Source of the DNA: Owenia fusiformis | Lineage: Eukaryota; Annelida; Polychaeta; Sabellida; Oweniidae | Direction: 5' to 3' | Assembly (NCBI GenBank): GCA_903813345.2 | Contig: CAIIXF020000007.1 | Location: 30,600,698-30,664,697, forward strand | Length of the DNA stretch: 64,000 nt | Part shown: positions 22,601 to 34,600 of the stretch, one piece after another | Layout of the letters: each line of letters starts with the position of its first letter | Position numbering within the stretch: the stretch's first letter is position 1 | The notes under the pieces: generated by a model | Databases searched by the model: none | Seen by the model: the letters and a program-made list of their open reading frames with translations, nothing else | Told to the model about the DNA's origin: nothing | Position numbers and translations under genes: made by a program

Positions 22601-25600
22601 CGTGCGCAGAAGACAGGTAGCCATCTTATGTTTTTCGAGTAAATCATTCGTGATTTGCTCCGCTATCTTCACTCAAAATGTCGCTATCGTTGACCGTCGA
22701 GGTGTCTAAACTGTCTCACGATTTACACCAGTAAGTCGTCCGTCCACATGAGGTGATTACAACAGGATTCGCACGAAGTCTGACCCCCAAATCAGGCTTG
22801 AAGTTTGAGGTTCACCCCTCCCGCATGACATGCAAATATCAGCACGTCTGTCAAATGGCGAACTACATACCACCAACAACCAACCACTCATATGCTGATG
22901 CAAATACCTCATGTGGATGGACACCCTACACCTCATTTCAAGCTGTGTGCACTCTATGTATATCGAGTGTGGCGAAATTGGCAAGTATTACATTTGGATT
23001 TGGATTTGACTTGTTAATGCTAAAAAGCACATTGGAATTATTTGACCCATATTTGGTTTACATGGTTGATGATCAACATACCCAGTTTGATCATGTCAGT
23101 TTGCTTCATTGTTGATGATCAATACCCAAATTGATCATGTTTTGGTACACTGCAAACTACCCTGTGCAGCTGTATGTTACGTAATGTCTCGCTTGTATAT
23201 AGTCGTCATATGGAGTTCAAGTCTTACTGTTGGGCAACAGTTAGTGTCAGATAGATGATGGTGTTGAGTTAAACCCTAATGGAACCCTAGTTTATGGTCT
23301 AGCCTGATACTTGTTTTGAACTTGAACTATTCTATTGTTTATCGATGGTTGGAGTGTCGGTTTTATTGTATTGTTGCATTAAGGTCATACTTTAATTTAT
23401 ATACTGTATGCATGTATGGGTTTCCCCCAAAGCCACCCTAGGGAGATACAATTTGTTGCACCCAATATTACCAAAGGGAATATAAGTTGTTGCACCCACC
23501 CTTATGTTGTGTCTTGGAATATTATAAGTTGGTGATGTACTACTACCAACTTGGGTATACAGTTTTACTCATGTTCATGATTGATCACTTACTACATAAC
23601 ATGCACCCACTTGTTACATAGCATGTACCCACATGATGTGTAATCGCACCCATATGTCATGTAGCACGCGTCGGCATGTTTCATAGCAGGCGCCCACTTG
23701 TTGCGTGACATGTATATCCATGTCATGTGATTGCACCCACATGTTATATGACATTAATTTTCCTAGCATGTTACATAATGAGCAGTCATGTATACATTGT
23801 TATCACTAATTGGTATGTTGAATCAAATGTTGTACAAGTTATTGTTATAGTCATTATTTGGTATGTTTCACCCAAGGTTGTGATTACATAATGTTACGTT
23901 GATATTCCTAGTCAGTCTTACATTTTGTCAGTGGTTGTAATTAGGTTCTTTGCGTCATGTCGTACACTCCAAGGTGCCAGTTGTTGTTGTTCTCATTGTC
24001 AAAGGTTGTTGCAAAGTCATGGTAATACATATTGCTATGTATGTTTATTTGGTCACCAGTTGTGTCACACACTCTCCCAGATGAAAGTATTGTATGTTAT
24101 ATGTGTAGTTAATGTAGGATTTATGAATGTGAGCTCAATAATGTGTAATTGCAGTATCAGTTTCTTGGTAATTATGTAATCTTATTTGAGTATGTATTGT
24201 ACTTGATAGGAAATACTATGTATATTATCGTAACCACATTTCAGGGATCTTAGTTGCATAACGATCCACCTTTGTGCATTATCCTTGAATATGGGTACCC
24301 GTTGCCATTGAGTAACGCTGCACCATATATCATCCATGTGTCACAATATCAGAACTTTTATTCATATATATATATTTCCACACTATGTGTGTAATTGTCA
24401 TAATTACTATACTCACTTTATAATCATATTGTAAATAAACCCATAATTATGTTATCATTTATATTTAAACCAAATCATCTGTTTTGTCAGTTAGGTGTAT
24501 GTTTTATGTCGCAGTGCGACATATTCAGCCATTTTGCCATTCAACCAATCATGTCTGTAAAACCCTTGAGAGCGCATACAATCACAACACGGACCCGGTA
24601 ATAATGTGACGATTCTTCCACTCACTCATCAACCCTTTAACGCTACCAATACCTTTTGCACTTACCATGCAGAGTGAGGGTCGTTACATTTTGGTGGCAG
24701 CGTCCGGATATAATCAGTTGTGATTGGCTCTCCTTCAATGCTGTGACCCATAACGGCAGAAACTATGTATATGGCAATATATGTGTTACGTAACAGTTTC
24801 CAAGAAATTGTGCAAAAATGTGTTCCTCAGTGCATCAACTCAAAAATGCATTGGGACACTCATTTATTATGTCAGGAATAAAGCTAACAGTTACGTTACT
24901 CAAACCACTCTTAAGGTTGTCATATTGATAACTTTTGCGACTTAGTTCAACTGGGAGGTGTGTGACCCGTAAATGTGTTTTAAGGAAAAATACCAATTTC
25001 CTTATTGTGACAATGCCTTCTTTGTGCTCTTGGTGTGTTCTTTTGCTGGACATGTGGTTAGTTGTGATGTCTTGGTCATACTGTACATACTGACCTAGAG
25101 TGACAACTCCAACGGTGGGTCACAGACCAGTGTTCTTACCTAGTGGAGTAAGCTGTATTTATAGGTAACTTCTTCTGCAAGCCAGCTGAAGAGCTTCCTC
25201 ACACAGTTGTTATTCACCTCATTGCATCTCACCACTTGACTGGTTCAGTTCACGGTTTGAGTTCTGGGCCGTCATTGTTACTATATCTAGTAGTAGAGAA
25301 GTTTGTGTTGTCATGCTCGACAGGCAACTCATAATGTCTCTAAAAATGGTTCCGGTTAGCCTAGAAGAAATTTGTAGAAAGTAAGCAGCTACCTTTTTGC
25401 AACATGTTGCTTGAGCCAATGGATCCGGTGTTTGTAGTACTGGTTGTGTCCGATATGCCTTTTGGCGACATAACTAGTCTACCCCAGTAATGGCCAGGGG
25501 TCTCAGGTCATCAGATTGAGTATGAAAAGTAAAAAGACGCCAACTGTATGTATGTTACCACCAAAAATAGAGTTGGGCTTGAGTGATTAGGTGAGATGAA

Positions 25601-28600
25601 GTGTGATATTTAAATGGACAACCTGATAAGCTGGATTAGGTTGTAGGGTTACGACTCTTATGGTCTCATATTCTGGCATATATGTGACCACCGTTATGAT
25701 CACAGTTTGTTGGTTTGTTGCCCCTAACCAACTTATCTGTTTTCATGATTTCATGTTTTATGGTTGAGTCATAACCCTAGATGACCTGGAAAAAGAGATA
25801 ACCCTGTAGCACATGAAGTCTTCTAGAAGATGGACTATGTTATTTGCGAGGCTTCATGACTTGTAATGATGTACACCCATGTTGTAAGAATGTTCTTATT
25901 CCAGTAGTCATGTGGGTTTGTGGTGAGCCTTCATGTTTCTATCAATGGACTGAGACTTTATTCTATGCGTATATCTATTCAGTGTGCTGCAGTAGCTGAA
26001 TCAAGACAATCTCGCTATGTGTCTGTCACATGTGATAAACTATGATGCTGAATTTGATAAAGGAATTGATTGTCCCGGACACAGCGAAGTCCCAAACTCT
26101 AACGATGTCAGATGGAGCAGCGGACACAGCGGAGTCCCCAACTTTAGTGATAATTAACCAGCACCTTTGCTGATGGACAATTTAGTATTAATGTATTGTA
26201 AAGTTGTATTTAACATAAATATATCAGTTGGGACTCCTTTATCGACTCAGCCTCATGTTCGAGGACGAACACTTTTCAAAAGGGGGAGTAGTGTGATAAC
26301 CCAACAGATTTACTTTCTTGTTTGCCGCTATTCAGTAATGTCAGTTCGATGTCTCACCACTGTTGGGTTTCACTTAATGTTGTTTATATATTCACATACA
26401 TGTTTAGATCGTTATTATCCACTAAAGTGTCCGATTCTAGTAATTTGTGGATATTGTTGCTCCCGTTCGTACTTTTGGCGTAATTCTCGAACTATTCTTA
26501 GTTCCGTTCGTACTTTTGACGTAAAAAGGTCAAGGTTACTGTCGTAGTTTTCTGGTCTAAATTTCACCCTGTTTACTATGTTTTATCGTTAATCTAGTAG
26601 GATATGCACTTAAAACGTAAATTAAGCTCTCTATAGGTAGTTCAAACTTTGCAATCTGTCCCGTATTGGCGAAGTTATGGACATTTTTGTGGATTTACAT
26701 AAGTTCGTAATTTATGTAAGGCGCTGCGCGTGCGCAGAAGACAGGTAGCCATCTTATGTTTTTCGAGTAAATCATTCGTGATTTGCTCCGCTATCTTCAC
26801 TCAAAATGTCGCTATCGTTGACCGTCGAGGTGTCTAAACTGTCTCACGATTTACACCAGTAAGTCGTCCGTCCACATGAGGTGATTACAACAGGATTCGC
26901 ACGAAGTCTGACCCCCAAATCAGGCTTGAAGTTTGAGGTTCACCCCTCCCGCATGACATGCAAATATCAGCACGTCTGTCAAATGGCGAACTACATACCA
27001 CCAACAACCAACCACTCATATGCTGATGCAAATACCTCATGTGGATGGACACCCTACACCTCATTTCAAGCTGTGTGCACTCTATGTATATCGAGTGTGG
27101 CGAAATTGGCAAGTATTACATTTGGATTTGGATTTGACTTGTTAATGCTAAAAAGCACATTGGAATTATTTGACCCATATTTGGTTTACATGGTTGATGA
27201 TCAACATACCCAGTTTGATCATGTCAGTTTGCTTCATTGTTGATGATCAATACCCAAATTGATCATGTTTTGGTACACTGCAAACTACCCTGTGCAGCTG
27301 TATGTTACGTAATGTCTCGCTTGTATATAGTCGTCATATGGAGTTCAAGTCTTACTGTTGGGCAACAGTTAGTGTCAGATAGATGATGGTGTTGAGTTAA
27401 ACCCTAATGGAACCCTAGTTTATGGTCTAGCCTGATACTTGTTTTGAACTTGAACTATTCTATTGTTTATCGATGGTTGGAGTGTCGGTTTTATTGTATT
27501 GTTGCATTAAGGTCATACTTTAATTTATATACTGTATGCATGTATGGGTTTCCCCCAAAGCCACCCTAGGGAGATACAATTTGTTGCACCCAATATTACC
27601 AAAGGGAATATAAGTTGTTGCACCCACCCTTATGTTGTGTCTTGGAATATTATAAGTTGGTGATGTACTACTACCAACTTGGGTATACAGTTTTACTCAT
27701 GTTCATGATTGATCACTTACTACATAACATGCACCCACTTGTTACATAGCATGTACCCACATGATGTGTAATCGCACCCATATGTCATGTAGCACGCGTC
27801 GGCATGTTTCATAGCAGGCGCCCACTTGTTGCGTGACATGTATATCCATGTCATGTGATTGCACCCACATGTTATATGACATTAATTTTCCTAGCATGTT
27901 ACATAATGAGCAGTCATGTATACATTGTTATCACTAATTGGTATGTTGAATCAAATGTTGTACAAGTTATTGTTATAGTCATTATTTGGTATGTTTCACC
28001 CAAGGTTGTGATTACATAATGTTACGTTGATATTCCTAGTCAGTCTTACATTTTGTCAGTGGTTGTAATTAGGTTCTTTGCGTCATGTCGTACACTCCAA
28101 GGTGCCAGTTGTTGTTGTTCTCATTGTCAAAGGTTGTTGCAAAGTCATGGTAATACATATTGCTATGTATGTTTATTTGGTCACCAGTTGTGTCACACAC
28201 TCTCCCAGATGAAAGTATTGTATGTTATATGTGTAGTTAATGTAGGATTTATGAATGTGAGCTCAATAATGTGTAATTGCAGTATCAGCTTCTTGGTAAT
28301 TATGTAATCTTATTTGAGTATGTATTGTACTTGATAGGAAATACTATGTATATTATCGTAACCACATTTCAGGGATCTTAGTTGCATAACGATCCACCTT
28401 TGTGCATTATCCTTGAATATGGGTACCCGTTGCCATTGAGTAACGCTGCACCATATATCATCCATGTGTCACAATATCAGAACTTTTATTCATATATATA
28501 TATTTCCACACTATGTGTGTAATTGTCATAATTACTATACTCACTTTATAATCATATTGTAAATAAACCCATAATTATGTTATCATTTATATTTAAACCA

Positions 28601-31600
28601 AATCATCTGTTTTGTCAGTTAGGTGTATGTTTTATGTCGCAGTGCGACATATTCAGCCATTTTGCCATTCAACCAATCATGTCTGTAAAACCCTTGAGAG
28701 CGCATACAATCACAACACGGACCCGGTAATAATGTGACGATTCTTCCACTCACTCATCAACCCTTTAACGCTACCAATACCTTTTGCACTTACCATGCAG
28801 AGTGAGGGTCGTTACATTTTGGTGGCAGCGTCCGGATATAATCAGTTGTGATTGGCTCTCCTTCAATGCTGTGACCCATAACGGCAGAAACTATGTATAT
28901 GGCAATATATGTGTTACGTAACAGTTTCCAAGAAATTGTGCAAAAATGTGTTCCTCAGTGCATCAACTCAAAAATGCATTGGGACACTCATTTATTATGT
29001 CAGGAATAAAGCTAACAGTTACGTTACTCAAACCACTCTTAAGGTTGTCATATTGATAACTTTTGCGACTTAGTTCAACTGGGAGGTGTGTGACCCGTAA
29101 ATGTGTTTTAAGGAAAAATACCAATTTCCTTATTGTGACAATGCCTTCTTTGTGCTCTTGGTGTGTTCTTTTGCTGGACATGTGGTTAGTTGTGATGTCT
29201 TGGTCATACTGTACATACTGACCTAGAGTGACAACTCCAACGGTGGGTCACAGACCAGTGTTCTTACCTAGTGGAGTAAGCTGTATTTATAGGTAACTTC
29301 TTCTGCAAGCCAGCTGAAGAGCTTCCTCACACAGTTGTTATTCACCTCATTGCATCTCACCACTTGACTGGTTCAGTTCACGGTTTGAGTTCTGGGCCGT
29401 CATTGTTACTATATCTAGTAGTAGAGAAGTTTGTGTTGTCATGCTCGACAGGCAACTCATAATGTCTCTAAAAATGGTTCCGGTTAGCCTAGAAGAAATT
29501 TGTAGAAAGTAAGCAGCTACCTTTTTGCAACATGTTGCTTGAGCCAATGGATCCGGTGTTTGTAGTACTGGTTGTGTCCGATATGCCTTTTGGCGACATA
29601 ACTAGTCTACCCCAGTAATGGCCAGGGGTCTCAGGTCATCAGATTGAGTATGAAAAGTAAAAAGACGCCAACTGTATGTATGTTACCACCAAAAATAGAG
29701 TTGGGCTTGAGTGATTAGGTGAGATGAAGTGTGATATTTAAATGGACAACCTGATAAGCTGGATTAGGTTGTAGGGTTACGACTCTTATGGTCTCATATT
29801 CTGGCATATATGTGACCACCGTTATGATCACAGTTTGTTGGTTTGTTGCCCCTAACCAACTTATCTGTTTTCATGATTTCATGTTTTATGGTTGAGTCAT
29901 AACCCTAGATGACCTGGAAAAAGAGATAACCCTGTAGCACATGAAGTCTTCTAGAAGATGGACTATGTTATTTGCGAGGCTTCATGACTTGTAATGATGT
30001 ACACCCATGTTGTAAGAATGTTCTTATTCCAGTAGTCATGTGGGTTTGTGGTGAGCCTTCATGTTTCTATCAATGGACTGAGACTTTATTCTATGCGTAT
30101 ATCTATTCAGTGTGCTGCAGTAGCTGAATCAAGACAATCTCGCTATGTGTCTGTCACATGTGATAAACTATGATGCTGAATTTGATAAAGGAATTGATTG
30201 TCCCGGACACAGCGAAGTCCCAAACTCTAACGATGTCAGATGGAGCAGCGGACACAGCGGAGTCCCCAACTTTAGTGATAATTAACCAGCACCTTTGCTG
30301 ATGGACAATTTAGTATTAATGTATTGTAAAGTTGTATTTAACATAAATATATCAGTTGGGACTCCTTTATCGACTCAGCCTCATGTTCGAGGACGAACAC
30401 TTTTCAAAAGGGGGAGTAGTGTGATAACCCAACAGATTTACTTTCTTGTTTGCCGCTATTCAGTAATGTCAGTTCGATGTCTCACCACTGTTGGGTTTCA
30501 CTTAATGTTGTTTATATATTCACATACATGTTTAGATCGTTATTATCCACTAAAGTGTCCGATTCTAGTAATTTGTGGATATTGTTGCTCCCGTTCGTAC
30601 TTTTGGCGTAATTCTCGAACTATTCTTAGTTCCGTTCGTACTTTTGACGTAAAAAGGTCAAGGTTACTGTCGTAGTTTTCTGGTCTAAATTTCACCCTGT
30701 TTACTATGTTTTATCGTTAATCTAGTAGGATATGCACTTAAAACGTAAATTAAGCTCTCTATAGGTAGTTCAAACTTTGCAATCTGTCCCGTATTGGCGA
30801 AGTTATGGACATTTTTGTGGATTTACATAAGTTCGTAATTTATGTAAGGCGCTGCGCGTGCGCAGAAGACAGGTAGCCATCTTATGTTTTTCGAGTAAAT
30901 CATTCGTGATTTGCTCCGCTATCTTCACTCAAAATGTCGCTATCGTTGACCGTCGAGGTGTCTAAACTGTCTCACGATTTACACCAGTAAGTCGTCCGTC
31001 CACATGAGGTGATTACAACAGGATTCGCACGAAGTCTGACCCCCAAATCAGGCTTGAAGTTTGAGGTTCACCCCTCCCGCATGACATGCAAATATCAGCA
31101 CGTCTGTCAAATGGCGAACTACATACCACCAACAACCAACCACTCATATGCTGATGCAAATACCTCATGTGGATGGACACCCTATACCTCATTTCAAGCT
31201 GTGTGCACTCTATGTATATCGAGTGTGGCGAAATTGGCAAGTATTACATTTGGATTTGGATTTGACTTGTTAATGCTAAAAAGCACATTGGAATTATTTG
31301 ACCCATATTTGGTTTACATGGTTGATGATCAACATACCCAGTTTGATCATGTCAGTTTGCTTCATTGTTGATGATCAATACCCAAATTGATCATGTTTTG
31401 GTACACTGCAAACTACCCTGTGCAGCTGTATGTTACGTAATGTCTCGCTTGTATATAGTCGTCATATGGAGTTCAAGTCTTACTGTTGGGCAACAGTTAG
31501 TGTCAGATAGATGATGGTGTTGAGTTAAACCCTAATGGAACCCTAGTTTATGGTCTAGCCTGATACTTGTTTTGAACTTGAACTATTCTATTGTTTATCG

Positions 31601-34600
31601 ATGGTTGGAGTGTCGGTTTTATTGTATTGTTGCATTAAGGTCATACTTTAATTTATATACTGTATGCATGTATGGGTTTCCCCCAAAGCCACCCTAGGGA
31701 GATACAATTTGTTGCACCCAATATTACCAAAGGGAATATAAGTTGTTGCACCCACCCTTATGTTGTGTCTTGGAATATTATAAGTTGGTGATGTACTACT
31801 ACCAACTTGGGTATACAGTTTTACTCATGTTCATGATTGATCACTTACTACATAACATGCACCCACTTGTTACATAGCATGTACCCACATGATGTGTAAT
31901 CGCACCCATATGTCATGTAGCACGCGTCGGCATGTTTCATAGCAGGCGCCCACTTGTTGCGTGACATGTATATCCATGTCATGTGATTGCACCCACATGT
32001 TATATGACATTAATTTTCCTAGCATGTTACATAATGAGCAGTCATGTATACATTGTTATCACTAATTGGTATGTTGAATCAAATGTTGTACAAGTTATTG
32101 TTATAGTCATTATTTGGTATGTTTCACCCAAGGTTGTGATTACATAATGTTACGTTGATATTCCTAGTCAGTCTTACATTTTGTCAGTGGTTGTAATTAG
32201 GTTCTTTGCGTCATGTCGTACACTCCAAGGTGCCAGTTGTTGTTGTTCTCATTGTCAAAGGTTGTTGCAAAGTCATGGTAATACATATTGCTATGTATGT
32301 TTATTTGGTCACCAGTTGTGTCACACACTCTCCCAGATGAAAGTATTGTATGTTATATGTGTAGTTAATGTAGGATTTATGAATGTGAGCTCAATAATGT
32401 GTAATTGCAGTATCAGCTTCTTGGTAATTATGTAATCTTATTTGAGTATGTATTGTACTTGATAGGAAATACTATGTATATTATCGTAACCACATTTCAG
32501 GGATCTTAGTTGCATAACGATCCACCTTTGTGCATTATCCTTGAATATGGGTACCCGTTGCCATTGAGTAACGCTGCACCATATATCATCCATGTGTCAC
32601 AATATCAGAACTTTTATTCATATATATATATTTCCACACTATGTGTGTAATTGTCATAATTACTATACTCACTTTATAATCATATTGTAAATAAACCCAT
32701 AATTATGTTATCATTTATATTTAAACCAAATCATCTGTTTTGTCAGTTAGGTGTATGTTTTATGTCGCAGTGCGACATATTCAGCCATTTTGCCATTCAA
32801 CCAATCATGTCTGTAAAACCCTTGAGAGCGCATACAATCACAACACGGACCCGGTAATAATGTGACGATTCTTCCACTCACTCATCAACCCTTTAACGCT
32901 ACCAATACCTTTTGCACTTACCATGCAGAGTGAGGGTCGTTACACCATATTATAACATTTTTCCAATATCCTGAACCTCATATACACTGGGGAGTATCGT
33001 GATGCAACAACACCGTGTTGTTGCATCAAGATGGCCAGACTTCCGGTGATAGATTTTCGTACGATATTTTGTTTCCCCAATTAAACCCATTTCTAGGACG
33101 AGTTGCTCAATAACCATACACGTGCAGTTAGCGCACGATCTATATTTAAAGAAACTGTCATTAGTATACATGTACCATCACCAAGAAGCAATAAGTTCAC
33201 GGTTTTAGTTCCTCACTATTGATGCAACAACACCAAACCGAAGATGCAACAACACTCCTCTAGATTTGAGCAATGATGCAGCAACACCAATGAATAGTTT
33301 AATTTCAGAAGACCATAAATCTCGAGAGGAACAGATTTTTAAATGCTACTATTGCAACACCGTTACCAATTAGCCTACCCATATTTGCGTTCTTCTCAAG
33401 GCATTCAGAATACACGTCCTGCGGGCGAAGATCCTTTTTATGTATTTTCAAAAATTTATACTCTTACATATTATAATGTACTGGACGTTGTTCTATAACA
33501 TAGTTCAATCGCCTTTAACATGGCAAGCTTCAGTAACCCAATCTATTTTCATAAACCACTGCCCCATAGCTTGATGACCCTGACTCCAGTTAGTATCATT
33601 CAAAATGGTGGACAAACATCTTTCGTTCTCGGTAAACATGATGAGCTATTGGATATTATCTGTCATCCATCTGTGGAACAGTGATAAACTAGTAGATGTA
33701 CGTTACCACTGTTTATCAAATTATAACTAAAACAGTTTAACTGTGACATTCGTGAGCTTATGTTGATGGGATGATTGCTTCATCTATGATATAATATGAT
33801 ATGATTCTTATATTTCCTCCAATTTGGAGAGCCAACGTGTAAAAACGTTTAATTGACTTTATTAGAGAGGCCGTTTAATGGAAATCTTGCCCGACGCACA
33901 TGTAGAATTATTGCTCTCTTTGGATTCCTTCTCTCCGACTGAGTAGAAAGGTAAACAAAAGTGATAAGATTTAGGGCCCAAAAAGGTAAATTGATAGGGG
34001 TACAGTTATCCCAGATATCCCGGGCCCTCGGGAAATATCATATTGTCTCTCGAAATAAAACCAATATTGAATACCTCTCAGTAAATAACCTTTATATAAT
34101 AGCATTGTATAACTGCAATATTATTAAACCAACACCCATCCTATACAACTCTTGAGAACGATGTACAACTCCTGGATAGCGTAAACTCCTGAGCAGCGTA
34201 TACAACTCTTCAACTTGATATATGACATCATACTTTGGGTGGGATAACGGAGGATATACGATATACAATTGTAGACCTCTCTTGAGGTCAACTGGCAAAA
34301 TTGTATACCGATACTGCAATCTTTGAAAGTTCGGAGGTCGAGGTTAACAGTACTCTCAGGGTTTACTGTTGAGGTATACACTTTGGCCAGTTGACCGAAT
34401 AGAGAGGTTAACAATTGTTTGTTAGTCCGAAGAATATAATAATTTGAAGGATATAATATACAATTGTAGACCTCTCTTAAGGTCAACTGGCAAAATTCTA
34501 TACCAATACTGTAAACCTTGAAAGTACTGTTGATCAAGACCAGAGGTCGAGGACACTTTTGCCAGTTGACCGAAAAGAGAGGTTAACAATTGTTTTGTTA

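Larger units (their letters stand above)
22164..32944. mobile_element. Young non-coding LTR retroelement array: 3 LTRs, 2 internal regions
   Basis: The order is LTR (22164-24688), internal (24689-26291), LTR (26292-28816), internal (28817-30419), LTR (30420-32944), with an exact period of 4,128 bp. Each 2,525-bp LTR begins TGTGATAACC and ends GTCGTTACA. A primer-binding-site-like TGGTGGCAGCG follows the first LTR, and a polypurine tract (AAAAGGGGGAGTAG) precedes the second. The 4-bp sequence CCAT flanks the whole array (22160-22163 and 32945-32948). The 1.6-kb internal region shows no gag or pol, so this is a large non-autonomous (LARD-like) derivative. Copies differ by only one or two bases by eye, so it is young. 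The tandem form fits recombination between LTRs, or an assembly effect. It sits in transporter intron 3. Confidence 0.9.

Noticed and set aside
22753-31371. Functional envelope or capsid gene in the LTR array
   Set aside because: The longest frame is 126 codons and no viral protein motif is visible; the element is treated as a non-coding fossil.
22165-32435. Sets of repeated open frames of 75-126 codons at 4,128-bp spacing
   Set aside because: They fall inside the LTRs and internal regions of the LTR element, show no recognisable domain, and recur only because the DNA is repeated.
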